The notes under the pieces were generated by a model. The model saw nothing but the letters and a program-made list of their open reading frames with translations. It searched no databases and was not told where the DNA came from. 64,000 nt of DNA from Tolypothrix bouteillei VB521301. GTDB taxonomy: Bacteria; Cyanobacteriota; Cyanobacteriia; Cyanobacteriales; Nostocaceae. Location: NCBI RefSeq assembly GCF_000760695.4, contig NZ_JHEG04000001.1, forward strand, positions 1,249,834 through 1,313,833, given 5' to 3'. Below, piece after piece: positions 51,558 to 62,115 of the stretch. Each line of letters starts with the position of its first letter. Within the stretch, counting starts at the first letter, position 1. Made by a program: the position numbers and the translations under genes.

Positions 51558-53132
51558 ATGAATATACTGATTGTACTGGGCGAAGTTATATTTTTGATAG
51601 TTATTTTCTCGCTATTTTACTGGCTAATTAGCATAGTTTTCAAACAAGTTGCTAAACTCTCTTGGCTTCAAGAAAAGAATGTCAATATAACTTCTCTCCA
51701 ACGTCATATTAGCAAAATTTTAATTTTTATTTGTGCGATCGCATGTCTTGCTCTAATTGGCATAAATGGAGCAGTTATTTATCGAGGTGAAAACATTCAA
51801 GAATTTCAGATCAGTCTTATTCGCAATCTTCCTACTCAGTTTTGGAGCAAGTTTTTTACAGCAAGTTTGAAGACTGTAAGTTTACTGATGCTAATTAAAG
51901 TTAGCATACCACCTTTAAGTCGCGGTATAGACTGGGTTGGTGATTATGCTAAGAAAGTCGATAAAATTAAGGCTAATGATGAGAGTGTCGAGGCTTTTTT
52001 TAAGGTATTAAAAAGAATTATTATTCATGGTGTATGGGGAATTTCTGCTATTTTGTGTGCTAACTTTCTTTATCTTCCAGAAGTTGTTGCCAAATATATT
52101 TACATTGCTTTAAAAATATATATTACGATCGCGAGCGGTTTACTCATTGTCAAAGCTGTTGCTACTATTGTTGATACTCTTGACGATCTAAGTCTGAGAT
52201 ACTCTAGCTCTAACAATCTCCTGAATTTATACGAACGTTTGCGTCATCTCATACCCCTATTCAAGAAATGTTTGGAGTACGTCCTCTATGTCGGTATAGT
52301 AGATTTTATTGTTCCAGAAATAAAACCTATCGCTTGGATCGGTTCGTATACTCCTAAAATTGTGCAGATTATTGGGATTTTCTTTATCAGCAATGTTTTA
52401 GTTGAAGTTGCTTACTTCATTCTTGATGAGTTCTATGTAAAAACTATAGATCTTGATGACTCACAGCGACAAAAGCGGCTGACACTTATTCCCTTGATGC
52501 GAAGTTTTGCCAAGTACTTTGTCTACTTTACTGCCGGAGTAACTATACTCAAGCTGATTGGTATCGACCCTGCACCTATTTTAGCAGGTGCAGGAATTGT
52601 GGGTATAGCAGTTGGTCTTGGGGCGCAAAATCTGATTAATGATGTTGTATGTGGATTTTTGATTCTGTTTGAAAACTATTACTTGGTTGGTGATTATGTT
52701 GAAGTCGGGAAAGTGGAAGAGAGAAATATTGAGGGGATTGTAGAGGCGATTGAACTGAGAACGACTCACGTCCGTCATCCTGATGGTCAATTACAGATTG
52801 TTCGCAATGGGGATATTGGATCGATTATCAATTACTCTAAACAGTATATATATGCAAGAGTAGAAATTAGCGTTTCTCATGATTCTAATTTGGATCGTGT
52901 CTATAGAGCGATCGAGAATGTAGGACAGCAATTAAAGATAGACGAACAGGATGTTCTGGAACCTACACGAGTCGCTGGAATAGAAAATTTTGGGGAGAAT
53001 AATTTATTGCTGCTGACGCTGACAAAGGTAAAACCAGGAAAACACCTTCATATTCAGCGCCTTCTTCGTAGGATATTGAAAGATACTTTTAGTCAAGAAG
53101 AAATTGAAATTTTTGGTTTTTCTAAGAGTTGA
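51558..53132 (+). CDS. MscS-family mechanosensitive channel
   Basis: A 524-residue membrane protein with several N-terminal hydrophobic segments (about 1-30, 50-75, 95-120, 155-215, 275-300) and the MscS pore and beta domain (about 330-450): ILAGAGIVGIAVGLGAQNLI and NDVVCGFLILFENYYLVGDY then VEVGKVEERNIEGIVEAIEL and RTTHVRHPDGQLQIVRNGDI. The Gly/Ala-rich pore helix is intact. The C-terminal part (to 524) matches the alpha/beta cap. Such channels release solutes at hypo-osmotic shock; larger cyanobacterial forms may have other triggers. It is coupled to the TTG-start gene upstream. Confidence 0.9.
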   Translation: MNILIVLGEVIFLIVIFSLFYWLISIVFKQVAKLSWLQEKNVNITSLQRHISKILIFICAIACLALIGINGAVIYRGENIQEFQISLIRNLPTQFWSKFFTASLKTVSLLMLIKVSIPPLSRGIDWVGDYAKKVDKIKANDESVEAFFKVLKRIIIHGVWGISAILCANFLYLPEVVAKYIYIALKIYITIASGLLIVKAVATIVDTLDDLSLRYSSSNNLLNLYERLRHLIPLFKKCLEYVLYVGIVDFIVPEIKPIAWIGSYTPKIVQIIGIFFISNVLVEVAYFILDEFYVKTIDLDDSQRQKRLTLIPLMRSFAKYFVYFTAGVTILKLIGIDPAPILAGAGIVGIAVGLGAQNLINDVVCGFLILFENYYLVGDYVEVGKVEERNIEGIVEAIELRTTHVRHPDGQLQIVRNGDIGSIINYSKQYIYARVEISVSHDSNLDRVYRAIENVGQQLKIDEQDVLEPTRVAGIENFGENNLLLLTLTKVKPGKHLHIQRLLRRILKDTFSQEEIEIFGFSKS

Positions 53133-53544
53133 TATTCCATTAGTAGGGTTAAGGTCACCCGTTCCACGCCTCTACTAAGATGTTTGGGCAAGGGTGTCTG
53201 CCGAGATACTAGTACATGAAGGCAGAAGTACGTATAGCCCTTGCGGGCATAGCTGCGGCATCTCGTAGCGTGTCCGTAAGGAGATACCCGGAGGGGTTAA
53301 TGGTCAAAAAGCCATTAGCTATTAGCAATTAGCAATCCAAATTTTTTACAAATAATTTAGGATTGCTATATATATTTAATATCAAGCTTTTCACTGGTAA
53401 ATATTTGTAGATTCAGGTATTTTTTGTTAACTGTCTTAACTGTCTTAACTATCCTTGTGTTTTTGCTTTAGTACTGGGAATATTCTAGCATTATTCCACG
53501 CAGGGATAGACATATAGAAGTTTAGTAAATAGAGGGAAAAAATT
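53133..53544. other. repeat-rich intergenic region
   Basis: No gene. It holds the inverted match (53209-53234) of a 26-base segment at 14821, a GC-rich interspersed hairpin region (about 53236-53295), AGCAATT-type heptamers (about 53312-53337), and the CTTAACTGT element at 53427-53464 before the second TerB gene. Confidence 0.55.
53427..53464 (+). promoter_or_regulatory. CTTAACTGT element, copy 2
   Basis: TTAACTGT-CTTAACTGT-CTTAACTAT-CCTTGTGTTTTT about 80 bases before the second TerB gene; here the 9-base unit is present three times. Confidence 0.45.
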
Positions 53545-54027
53545 ATGTCCGACATCAAAAAAATTGGTCAATCTTGGGTATTCAATTGGTTTTTTGGCTT
53601 CAGCGAAGTCCCAACAGATGAAGATTGTTGTATTTATATGAAATCAGTTTTATGTTGCGCTAAAGGAGATGGAGTTCTCTCAAGTGAAGAAAAAAATTGG
53701 GCTATTGGATTTTGTGCATCCTGGGGAGTAGCAGACTGGGTAATTGAAGAGCTAAAAGCATACGAGGCAGATGAAAATTTAGAAGAGGTCATTGCTCGCT
53801 CTCCTCAAGTGTCTATGGCACAAAGAGATTTACTTCTCACAGCAATTAGGGCTTGTGCTGCTGATGGAGAAACTCATGAACAGGAAAGAAAAAAACTTCG
53901 GGAAATGGCTTCTATTATAGGAGTAAAAGAAGAAATAGTAGGGCAGTTAGAGCAGCTACACCAAGAAGAATTAGCATTACGTCAAAAGCGTATTAAGCTG
54001 CTATATCCGGAGAAAAGCCCTTATTAG
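53545..54027 (+). CDS. TerB-like protein (paralogue)
   Basis: A 160-residue protein of equal length and near-identical sequence to that at 50474: MSDIKKIGQSWVFNWFFGF, MKSVLCCAKGDGVLSSEEKN, ARSPQVSMAQRDLLLTAIRA, KRIKLLYPEKSPY. One acidic turn differs (AKADG to AKGDG). The N-terminal WFFGF segment may touch the membrane. The pair flanks the MscS gene and its partner, suggesting duplication of the whole TerB unit. It is followed by a trpB remnant. Confidence 0.8.
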   Translation: MSDIKKIGQSWVFNWFFGFSEVPTDEDCCIYMKSVLCCAKGDGVLSSEEKNWAIGFCASWGVADWVIEELKAYEADENLEEVIARSPQVSMAQRDLLLTAIRACAADGETHEQERKKLREMASIIGVKEEIVGQLEQLHQEELALRQKRIKLLYPEKSPY

Positions 54028-54109
54028 GAGTTTATGTGTTTTCAATAACTAGATTCAACTCCAACGCTGAATAATTCAAAATTTGCTTATTTGCTTCTTC
54101 AAAAGTTAA

Positions 54110-54553
54110 GAATATTTAGAAATAATTGGTGTGGAGTCTGCAGGTGAAGGTATAGATAGGAAAAAACACGCAGCAACTTTAGCGCGAGGAAAAGTTGGAA
54201 TTTTACATGGTGCGATGAGCTATCTATTACAGAATGACGACGGTCAGGTAGTCGAAACGCATTCGATAAGTGCTGGATTAGACTATCCAGGCGTAGGACC
54301 AGAGCATAGTTATTTGAAGGATATTGGTCGGGCTGAATATTACAGCGTGACTAATAAGCAGGCATTAGAAGCATTTCAAAGACTTTCGCAATTAGAAGGC
54401 ATTATCCCAGCTTTAGAAACAGCTCATGCGATCGCCTACTTAAAAACTCTTTGTCCTCAATTAGATAATAGCCCTTGCGTTATTATTAACTGTTCTGCAA
54501 GAGGTGATAAAGATGTCCAAACTGTCATTTCAAACGGTTTGACGATGACTTGA
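54110..54553 (+). pseudogene. trpB: 3' fragment of a tryptophan synthase beta gene (trpB)
   Basis: The frame codes the C-terminal third of Trp[53 protein letters not shown] then [38 protein letters not shown]. The N-terminal two thirds, including the pyridoxal-phosphate lysine, are missing; a TAA precedes the homology at about 54110. The GTG at 54131 is only the first possible start. It cannot be an active synthase, and a functional trpB must lie elsewhere. Confidence 0.88.
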
Positions 54554-54653
54554 GCGATATGGAGATGGATGGTGCAACGTGTCCCCGGAATGCACGTGTA
54601 TCGGCAAGCACCCGGCAATACATAATTAATTTTTGGAGATGTCTGCAACACGA

Positions 54654-57600
54654 TTATTTTGAGGTGGAGTCGCAAAGGTGACGATCGCTTTCCTCTAGTG
54701 CTACGTTAGTTTTAAAATAATCTCTTGCAAACTTGCAACCGTAATGGACTGCATCTAGGTTGAGAATTTTCTGTAAATTCCAAAGAATAAGTGTATTGTC
54801 ATCGCCTCCTGAAGCTAGCAAAGTTCCATCGCGACTGATAGCAAGCCGTCGAATGGCAGCAGTATGTCCTCTCAGGGTTGTGAGTTCTGTGCCATCAAGC
54901 TTCCAAAGTTTAACAGTGGCGTCTACGCTTCCGGAAGCAACAATTTGTCCGTCGGGACTAAAAGCTACTCCCCACACAGCACCTGTGTGTCCTTTCAAGG
55001 TTCTTAGCAACTTGCCTCTTTGGGTTTCCCCAGTCGCTGGTTCACCGTCCAGCGTCCACAACTTCACAGTATTGTCGCCACTTCCAGATGCTACCATTTT
55101 ACTGTCAAGGCTAAAGGCAACTCTCCATACCGATACCGTGTGACCTTTGAGAGTGGTGAGCAAGCTGCCTTCCAGAGTCCACAACTTTACAGTCTTATCA
55201 GCACTCACGGAGGCAACTATCTGACTGTCTGGACTAAATACAACATCCCAAACTTCCGCCTGATGTCCTCGAATATCAATGGGAACAGGACGATTCCTTG
55301 GCCATATCTGAACGAGATTGTGAACATTTGCTGTTGCAATTGTTTGACTGTTAGGGCTTAAGACTGCTGCTAAGAGCCGACTGTTAGGATCTTTGTAAAT
55401 TTTGACTAAACGACCGTCTGATTGCCAAAGTTTGATGACCTCATCAGTAGTAGCAGCAATAAACTGGTTATCATCAGCAAATGATACCTGAAATACGGTA
55501 CTCTCATCCTCAGTCAAAGTTTTGAGCAATGTACCTTCGCGACTCCAAAATTTAGCGGTTTTTTCGTGGCTAGCTGTAGCAATTGTCGAACTATCGGCAG
55601 AAATGGCTATTGACCAAATTCCCGAATTATGAGCGGTGATGGTCTTCTGAAATGGATTCTCATTTTGCCAAAGTCTAACAACGCTTTCCCCTCCAGCTGA
55701 TGCGATAAAACTACTGTCGGGGCTAAATTTCACTCCCCAAACTGAGGCACTATGTCCTTTGTAAGTCTTTAGCTCGGTACCATCAATGTTCCAAACTTTA
55801 ATTGTTTTGTCAAGACTGGCAGAGGCAATCTTCTGACCATCGGGACTAAAGGCGACGCCCCAAACACCTGCACTGTGACCTTGAATAGTTCTAGAAAGGC
55901 GATACTTGCCATTTGTGCCGTCTTGCTGCCAGAGTTTGACAGTCCGATCGTCACTTGACGAAGCAATAGTATTACCCTGCGGGCTAAAAGCTAATCCTGT
56001 AACAAAACCTTTATGACCTCCAAGTGTTTGTACCAGCTTTGCTGTTTGCCAGTCTCTAGTATCTCGCTTCCAGATTTTTATGGTTTGGTCTGCACTTGTC
56101 GCTGCGATCGTTCGACCATCAGGACTGAAACTGACTCCTGTAAAACCCATAGTATCATTTTGAAACATTTTCACCAGGCTGCCATCAAGCTTCCAAATTT
56201 TGACTGTTTTGTCATAACTACCAGAGGCAATGAATTTTCCATCTGGGCTAAATTGTACTCCCCATACCCCTCCAGTGTGACCTTTGATAGTTGACATGAC
56301 GTGCCAGGTGTTTTTGTTGTCTTTTTCCCAGAGTTTGATGCTGCGATCGTCTCCTCCAGTAACAAGCATCTGAGAGTCAAAGCTGAAATCCACTGTTCTC
56401 ACTCCTGCTGTGTGACCTTTGAGAGTCGCCACTTCCATTCCATCAACTTGCCAAAGCTTAACTGTATTGTCCATACTTACTGAGGCAATGAGAGATTTAT
56501 CGGGACTGACATCTACTGCCATAACAGCTGCTGTATGGCTTGACAAACGATTATATTCATCGCTCATGTAAATGGCTTGGCGTAGTATATTTTCCGCTCG
56601 TTGCTGGATATTTGTGTTTTTCATCCCGAGCTTTTGTAGTTTTTTTCTAGCTTTAATTGCTTCTACAAGGGCATCTAACTTACGATTTGAAGCAAACAGC
56701 CCTTCAGCAGAGGATATTAGAGCTTGAATTTCGCTGTTTCTTGCTTGATATTCACTACTGGTGGCTTGACGGTATAAACTAAAGGCTCCTGCCCCTAATA
56801 CGCTAGAGATCGCTAACCCGATACACACTGCAATCAACAGAAATCTTTGCAGTTTAGCCACTTTGTTTTGTTGCTCGAGTTGTGCTTCTACTGCTTTTGC
56901 CCTGGCTGCTTCTAGTGCCATTTGCACCTCTTGGGCTTCACATTCTTGACTGGCAGCTAAAAATTGATAATCGAGGTCGCTCAAACTTTTACCTTGCGCC
57001 CACTGTTGAGCATCCTTTAATGCCTGTCCTCGAAGTAAACGCGATTTATCTTGATAGCTTGACTTAACCCAAGCATTGAATGTCTGTGAGTAAGGGCGGA
57101 GATTATCTAATTGCCTGATAACCCAATCAGCATTAAAAACATTGCGGTAGATAAAATTTTTGATGCGGAGATAGCCATTACGCTTCTCAACTAAACCAGA
57201 AAGCAACAGTTCTGTTTGTTCTTGACTGTCATCAGTTGGTACGAGAAGATAAGGAGCAGAGGAAAGTGTATCGTTATAACTGGTGATTTCTTGACTTCTC
57301 CATGTTTCCAGTGTGACGTCATAAGGCTCTTCTGCTTGCAAGATGCGCTGATAAAGCCCTAGTAAACGTCCTGCTTTTCGTTCGTCGAACAGCAGACGAT
57401 CGCGAATTGTACGCAAGTGTTCTGGTTCATCTTGTGATTCCCAATTTTGGATGATGCGCGATCGCACGAGTTGCTCTACCCAAAACTTCTCAGTTCCTAC
57501 AGGTAAGGCGACTGTTCCCGTGGCAGATTCTAAGGCAACCTGGCAAACTAACTGACAAAGTTTTTGGGTTAAAAACGGCTGTCCCTGAGTCCAGACTAGG

Positions 57601-58298
57601 ATCTCTCGCAGCACTGTTTCGCTTTGGTTTACCACTTCTTCTAAACCTTTGAGTAAAGGTCTAGCTTCATGCACTTGAAAGCCGTATAACTCAATAGCTG
57701 TACCAATGTTAAAAGGTGTTCGGCGTTTGTCAGAGATGAGATCCGAGGGACTGGCTACACCAAATAAGGCAAATCCAAGACGGTCAAATTGCGAGTTATG
57801 AGATCGTTGGTTGTAGCAATGACGAATCCAAACAAAAAAGTCGTTGACAGAAAAATTTAAACTCAACAAGCTATCAATTTCATCTATGAAGATGAAAATA
57901 CGCTGATGTTGCACGTAACGGAGCAACACTTCTTCCACAAATTGATGCAATCTTTGTATGGGTGAAAGGTCTGTTTGCTGTTGCCACCACTCTTGGAAAT
58001 CGATCTGCTGTGCTAAGTTCAAAGAGTGGAACAAGCTGAGAATAGTACCTTTATACCATTGCAACGGCGTGGTTTCATCGCTACCCAATCTAGATACATC
58101 TATGTAAACACAAGCACAGCCTTCTTGTTCCAGATGATAACTGACTCGCTGTAATAAAGATGACTTACCCATCTGGCGTGAGTTAAAGACATAACAAAAA
58201 TCACCTGCTTTCAATGCTTTATACAGTATTCCGTCTGCTTCACGAACAACATAGGTCGGATCGTTACTTGGGAGACTGCCGCCAACCTGATATCGCAT
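54654..58298 (-). CDS. AAA-like STAND-type protein with 14 WD40 repeats
   Basis: A 1214-residue protein. Residues 1-400 are an AAA_35-like ATPase (Walker [15 protein letters not shown] at about 42-56, Walker [14 protein letters not shown]), then a helical linker, a membrane segment (about 483-506, [21 protein letters not shown]) and fourteen WD40 units (about 575-1190, pattern GHTxxVWGVxFSPDG ... IASGSxDKTVKLW). Fourteen repeats fit two seven-bladed propellers. This is the STAND plan: ATPase switch plus repeat sensor, here anchored in the membrane. It is divergent from the third TerB gene with about 300 bases between. Ligand unknown. Confidence 0.9.
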   Translation of the reverse strand: MRYQVGGSLPSNDPTYVVREADGILYKALKAGDFCYVFNSRQMGKSSLLQRVSYHLEQEGCACVYIDVSRLGSDETTPLQWYKGTILSLFHSLNLAQQIDFQEWWQQQTDLSPIQRLHQFVEEVLLRYVQHQRIFIFIDEIDSLLSLNFSVNDFFVWIRHCYNQRSHNSQFDRLGFALFGVASPSDLISDKRRTPFNIGTAIELYGFQVHEARPLLKGLEEVVNQSETVLREILVWTQGQPFLTQKLCQLVCQVALESATGTVALPVGTEKFWVEQLVRSRIIQNWESQDEPEHLRTIRDRLLFDERKAGRLLGLYQRILQAEEPYDVTLETWRSQEITSYNDTLSSAPYLLVPTDDSQEQTELLLSGLVEKRNGYLRIKNFIYRNVFNADWVIRQLDNLRPYSQTFNAWVKSSYQDKSRLLRGQALKDAQQWAQGKSLSDLDYQFLAASQECEAQEVQMALEAARAKAVEAQLEQQNKVAKLQRFLLIAVCIGLAISSVLGAGAFSLYRQATSSEYQARNSEIQALISSAEGLFASNRKLDALVEAIKARKKLQKLGMKNTNIQQRAENILRQAIYMSDEYNRLSSHTAAVMAVDVSPDKSLIASVSMDNTVKLWQVDGMEVATLKGHTAGVRTVDFSFDSQMLVTGGDDRSIKLWEKDNKNTWHVMSTIKGHTGGVWGVQFSPDGKFIASGSYDKTVKIWKLDGSLVKMFQNDTMGFTGVSFSPDGRTIAATSADQTIKIWKRDTRDWQTAKLVQTLGGHKGFVTGLAFSPQGNTIASSSDDRTVKLWQQDGTNGKYRLSRTIQGHSAGVWGVAFSPDGQKIASASLDKTIKVWNIDGTELKTYKGHSASVWGVKFSPDSSFIASAGGESVVRLWQNENPFQKTITAHNSGIWSIAISADSSTIATASHEKTAKFWSREGTLLKTLTEDESTVFQVSFADDNQFIAATTDEVIKLWQSDGRLVKIYKDPNSRLLAAVLSPNSQTIATANVHNLVQIWPRNRPVPIDIRGHQAEVWDVVFSPDSQIVASVSADKTVKLWTLEGSLLTTLKGHTVSVWRVAFSLDSKMVASGSGDNTVKLWTLDGEPATGETQRGKLLRTLKGHTGAVWGVAFSPDGQIVASGSVDATVKLWKLDGTELTTLRGHTAAIRRLAISRDGTLLASGGDDNTLILWNLQKILNLDAVHYGCKFARDYFKTNVALEESDRHLCDSTSK

Positions 58299-58402
58299 AT
58301 AAAAATGTGATTTAGAGAATGAGTCCTATAAAACATTAGCCTATTATACGTAAGCCAGTAGATTTATAGTAATGTCATTTGTCATTGTTTTTTGTAAGTT
58401 TA

Positions 58403-58431
58403 CTTAACTGTCTTAACTGTCCTTGCATTTT
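58403..58431 (+). promoter_or_regulatory. CTTAACTGT element, copy 3
   Basis: CTTAACTGT-CTTAACTGT-CCTTGCATTTT in the spacer between the divergent AAA-WD40 and TerB genes, about 165 bases before the TerB start. The 298-base spacer holds no gene. Confidence 0.45.
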
Positions 58432-58596
58432 CACTCTCAATATTGAGATATTTAAACCTATAGAACCAGTAGCAGCGTATCAGCGATTCTAGAAAGAATT
58501 CAGTAGGTGAATATTCCTTAGAAACCTAGCAAAGAATTCTTTCATTTATATATACCTGCTAGACAATCAATTATCAAAATATCAAAGAGGTCATTA

Positions 58597-59088
58597 GTGA
58601 GCACCATTAAAGAAGTACTACCTGCTTCAGAATTTCTAAAAAAGAACTTAGGTATTTCCGAAATTCCTGTTGAAGCATACCTCAACTATGGATATGCATT
58701 ACTTGCTATTGCTGGAGCTGATGGAGAAGTCTCAGAAGCTGAACTTAATTGGTTACTAAATCACCAGCGTATGGCTGGCGCTCCTGAAGATGCAATCGAG
58801 AAATACAAAACATTTGAATATAAAAAGGCTGACTTAGAAAATTTGCTTGCTAAGATTACAGTCGATGTTCCTACTTGGTCAAAATCGAGGTCATTACTGT
58901 ATCACGCAATTCAAATGGCTCGCGCCGATGAGAATTACTCAGTTGAAGAGCAAAAAGCTGTTAAGAAAGCAGCTAAGCTCTTGAAAGTCGAGGATGACAT
59001 CGCGCTTGCTCTTCATAGATTGGTAGAGACAGAAGAAGCAGTCACTGCACTACGTAAAGCGCTACTACAGACTGAAGTTTTGGCTTAA
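58597..59088 (+). CDS. TerB-like protein (divergent)
   Basis: A 163-residue helical protein. The GTG at 58597 is used because AAAGAGG at 58584-58590 is well placed and no ATG follows before the conserved part. TerB-like blocks: YGYALLAIAGADGEVSEAEL, LLYHAIQMARADENYSVEEQ, AAKLLKVEDDIALALHRLVE. It shares the ADGE turn and arrangement with the other two TerB proteins but has different flanks. It stands opposite the AAA-WD40 gene and may share its regulation. Confidence 0.75.
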   Translation: MSTIKEVLPASEFLKKNLGISEIPVEAYLNYGYALLAIAGADGEVSEAELNWLLNHQRMAGAPEDAIEKYKTFEYKKADLENLLAKITVDVPTWSKSRSLLYHAIQMARADENYSVEEQKAVKKAAKLLKVEDDIALALHRLVETEEAVTALRKALLQTEVLA

Positions 59089-59207
59089 TTGAGTAGATTC
59101 AAAATCTCCACCAGGGTGTGGAGTGTGGGAATCTACAAACAAATAGAGTGCAAGTTGCTATAAAGTTTGTCTACACCTCACACCCCTAACACCCTAATTT
59201 TTATTAA

Positions 59208-60539
59208 ATGAAACAGGAATTCAATTTTTTTCAACATTGGTATCCTCTTTCGCCAGTCAAAGACTTAGATCCCAAGCAACCAACTTCAGTGACACTTTTG
59301 GGACTTCGTTTAGTCATCTGGAAACCCAAATCATCTGAAACTTTCCAAGTATTTTTAGATCGATGTCCTCACCGCCTTGCTCCCCTAAGTGAAGGGCGCA
59401 TTGATGATCGAACGGGGAATTTAATGTGTAGCTATCACGGTTGGCAATTTGATAAACAAGGCATCTGTGCTCATATTCCCCAAGCAGAAAGTCCTGCACT
59501 CGCAAGCAAGAATAAAGAAAATCTATGTGCTATGGCACTACCAGTTCGTCAGCAACAAGATTTACTCTGGGTTTGGCCAGATGCAAAATCAAGCGAACAA
59601 GCCGCTAGTACACCCTTACCTTTATCACCGCAAGTAGATGCTACTATTGGCTTTGTTTGGACTTCTTTTGTACGAGATTTAGAGTACGACTGGCAAACTC
59701 TTGTGGAAAATGTGGCAGATCCGAGTCACGTTCCTTTTGCCCATCACGGCGTGCAAGGCGATCGCAATCGAGCAAAACCGATTCCGCTTGAAATTGTGCG
59801 ATCGACACCCGATTTAATTGAAGCGACTACAAAAGGAAGTTCTCAAAGAACAATTACTTTTGAACCACCTTGTCGTTTGGAGTATGCGTTCAGTTTTGGT
59901 AATAATGGCAAACGCTTTGGGTTTGTCTCTTACTGTATACCTGTCTGTCCGGGTAAGTCTAGAATTATCATCCAATTTGCCCGAAACTTTGGCAAAACAC
60001 TCTATCGTCTCAAACCTCGTTGGTGGGATCATATTAGCGAACGTCATTTGGTGATTGATGGAGATATGGTTCTTCTACAGCAGCAAGAGTACTTTCTCCA
60101 ACAAAGGCAATCGACTGAAAGCTGGAAAACTGCATATCAGTTACCGACAAGTGCAGATCGTTTAATCATTGAGTTTAGGAATTGGTTCGATCGCTATTGT
60201 CACGGACAACTACCTTGGAGCGAAGTTGGAATCAGTGTTCCACAAACACGGAGTATAAACGCTCGTCGCCAACAAATCCTCGATCGCTACACGCAACACA
60301 CTCAACATTGTCGTAGCTGTCGAGAAGCACTTTTGGTTGTGCAACGCTTGCAAGCAGTGCTTTTAATCTACTTTGTGGTTAATGTTTGTGCTGTTGCTAT
60401 CCTTCCCGATAAATGGCGATTATCTCTCGGTTTACCCTTAATTGCGATCGCACTACTAGGTTTGGGAGTTTTTGCTTGGCTGAAGTTCTGGCTTTATCCG
60501 AGATTTTACTTTGTAGATTACATCCATGCACGCAGATAG
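59208..60539 (+). CDS. Rieske oxygenase of the pheophorbide a oxygenase (PaO) type
   Basis: A 443-residue Rieske non-heme iron oxygenase. The 2Fe-2S ligands are C53-P-H55 and C74-S-Y-H77 (CPHRLAPLSEGRID and CSYHGWQF). The iron site is in NVADPSHVPFAHHG. Near the C-terminus a CxxC (HCRSCREAL) precedes hydrophobic segments (about 385-435) that would anchor it in a membrane; this CxxC plus tail plan is typical of PaO/TIC55-type proteins. Likely role is oxygenation of a tetrapyrrole or similar ring compound, using ferredoxin electrons. Exact substrate not known. Confidence 0.88.
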   Translation: MKQEFNFFQHWYPLSPVKDLDPKQPTSVTLLGLRLVIWKPKSSETFQVFLDRCPHRLAPLSEGRIDDRTGNLMCSYHGWQFDKQGICAHIPQAESPALASKNKENLCAMALPVRQQQDLLWVWPDAKSSEQAASTPLPLSPQVDATIGFVWTSFVRDLEYDWQTLVENVADPSHVPFAHHGVQGDRNRAKPIPLEIVRSTPDLIEATTKGSSQRTITFEPPCRLEYAFSFGNNGKRFGFVSYCIPVCPGKSRIIIQFARNFGKTLYRLKPRWWDHISERHLVIDGDMVLLQQQEYFLQQRQSTESWKTAYQLPTSADRLIIEFRNWFDRYCHGQLPWSEVGISVPQTRSINARRQQILDRYTQHTQHCRSCREALLVVQRLQAVLLIYFVVNVCAVAILPDKWRLSLGLPLIAIALLGLGVFAWLKFWLYPRFYFVDYIHARR

Positions 60540-60558
60540 ACAGTTTAGTCTGTTTTAA

Positions 60559-60575
60559 GCGGGCAAAATGCCCGC
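60559..60575. repeat. GCGGGCA hairpin
   Basis: GCGGGCA-AAA-TGCCCGC is a perfect 7-base stem just after the Rieske gene. No T-run follows on either strand, so it is listed as a small palindromic repeat that might act as a weak terminator between convergent genes. Confidence 0.5.
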
Positions 60576-60666
60576 ATCACAAAAGAAGCGTTATATCTAG
60601 CCGATATCTGAAAAATATTTTTTAGACTTTCAATTCTTAAAGGGAACGCAAATAATGAAATGATAG

Positions 60667-62082
60667 CTAATGCAATATAGATAGTTGTTTTTGAAAATAG
60701 GCACGATAGAGTTCGCAACGCGGAACCAGACGTTCGCCAACGTATGCAACCAATCCTAAACTATGAAGCTTATAGGCTTCAATGGGGGAAAGAGCAATGC
60801 TTTGTTCTGCTTCAAGCAACTGAGTATATGCTCGTATTAGTGTGGGCTTTTCTTGCAGAACTACCCAATGTTGCCAGAGATGATGTTGGTAGACTCCTCC
60901 ATTGGCAAGTGCTTCGGCGAGCAGATCGTCTAAAGCCATTCCTTGACAACATATATAATACAAAGCAATCCTCACGAGTGCTGGATGCCCGCCTATCAGA
61001 GACATCAAATTCCTAGCTTCTTTTCCAGAATTCCAATTCAGCCCGTACCGTTGCGCTAGTTCCTGAACTTGTTGCTGCGTGAATTCTGGTAGGCGTAATG
61101 GTAGCCCAATATTGAACGGAGAACGATTGATATCCAGGGAAACATAAACTTCAGTAGAGTAAACCACAACAAGTCTTAATTTTTGCCAGTTCTTATCCCG
61201 GCGTGCTTCTTCATACCACGATCGCAACAAAGGAAAAAACTCTTGAGCAAGATGAGGGTGTTCAAACAAGCAGTCAACCTGTTCTAAGACAAGAACTATC
61301 GGATTTCTAGATTGCTCGAGCAAGTAGTTTCTTAGGTAGAAGCTACAACTCAACTTACTGCCTATTTCTTCATCCCAGTGGGCATCTAAATTGGGCTCGA
61401 TCCCTAAGTCTTTTGCCATTCGCCAACAAAAACAACGCAAAAACTGGTTGACACTTTTCAAGTTCAGTGAATCAATTTGCTGACAATCCAGCTTAACTGT
61501 ATGATAATCTAGCTGTTGAGCAAAGTTTAACAACCGCAATACTAGAGAACTTTTCCCCATGCCTCTTGGCGATCGAATGCGGATAACACAGCCCGGTTGA
61601 GATATTTCCTGATAAACTGTGTTCTCAATCAGTGGATTTTCTATGTAAAATGGAGAATCCAGGGGAACTGGACCATCGGGATAGTGGCATATATCTTGAT
61701 ATCTGTCAAGAGTTTTGTTAAGGGAAGAATGAGCTTTTGCTTCGAGTAGACCTATCTCTTTTTCGTCCGCTTCCTGTGAAAGCGTTTCAGTCCCATCCTC
61801 CCCATCTAACTCGCTCACAATGCTGTAGTCCTCTTTGTGTAATTCTAAATTGAAGGCACTAAAGCAAAGTGTTAGAGTTCTCCGGTCCACACTTGTATTC
61901 AAAGACCATAATCGACTTAATGTTTTATTGGAAACTTTTACGCGATCGCTTAACTCATCTAAGGTAAAGCGCTCTCCATTGTTTTGTGCCATCTCAAGAG
62001 CCAAAATTGCAGCTTGCAACCGTTGTAACCCTGCATTGGTCAGCGAGACACCCCGTTTTCGTCTGATTTTGGATTGAATCAT
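60667..62082 (-). CDS. HTH + AAA-like (AAA_35) ATPase
   Basis: A 471-residue protein. Residues 1-90 hold a helix-turn-helix-like region (KRRKRG-type basic start, FTLDELSDRVKVSNKTLSRL, WSLNTSVDRRTL) of the kind often placed before AAA_35 modules in cyanobacteria. Residues 140-440 are the ATPase: Walker A RSPRGMGKSSLVLRL (about 165-180), Walker B-like IVLVLEQVDCLFE where the usual Asp-Glu is replaced by Glu-Gln, and the winged-helix end YKLHSLGLVAYVGERLVPRC. There is no sensor repeat. It resembles the ATPase part of the AAA-WD40 protein and may be a regulator or partner. A CTTAACTGT element lies 34 bases upstream. Confidence 0.8.
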   Translation of the reverse strand: MIQSKIRRKRGVSLTNAGLQRLQAAILALEMAQNNGERFTLDELSDRVKVSNKTLSRLWSLNTSVDRRTLTLCFSAFNLELHKEDYSIVSELDGEDGTETLSQEADEKEIGLLEAKAHSSLNKTLDRYQDICHYPDGPVPLDSPFYIENPLIENTVYQEISQPGCVIRIRSPRGMGKSSLVLRLLNFAQQLDYHTVKLDCQQIDSLNLKSVNQFLRCFCWRMAKDLGIEPNLDAHWDEEIGSKLSCSFYLRNYLLEQSRNPIVLVLEQVDCLFEHPHLAQEFFPLLRSWYEEARRDKNWQKLRLVVVYSTEVYVSLDINRSPFNIGLPLRLPEFTQQQVQELAQRYGLNWNSGKEARNLMSLIGGHPALVRIALYYICCQGMALDDLLAEALANGGVYQHHLWQHWVVLQEKPTLIRAYTQLLEAEQSIALSPIEAYKLHSLGLVAYVGERLVPRCELYRAYFQKQLSILH

Positions 62083-62115
62083 GTTGTTAATATATTGTCT
62101 TACCCCTCCTATTTA

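Noticed and set aside
60559..60575. Rho-independent terminator
   Set aside because: The stem is perfect but no T-run follows on either strand, so it is listed only as a hairpin repeat.
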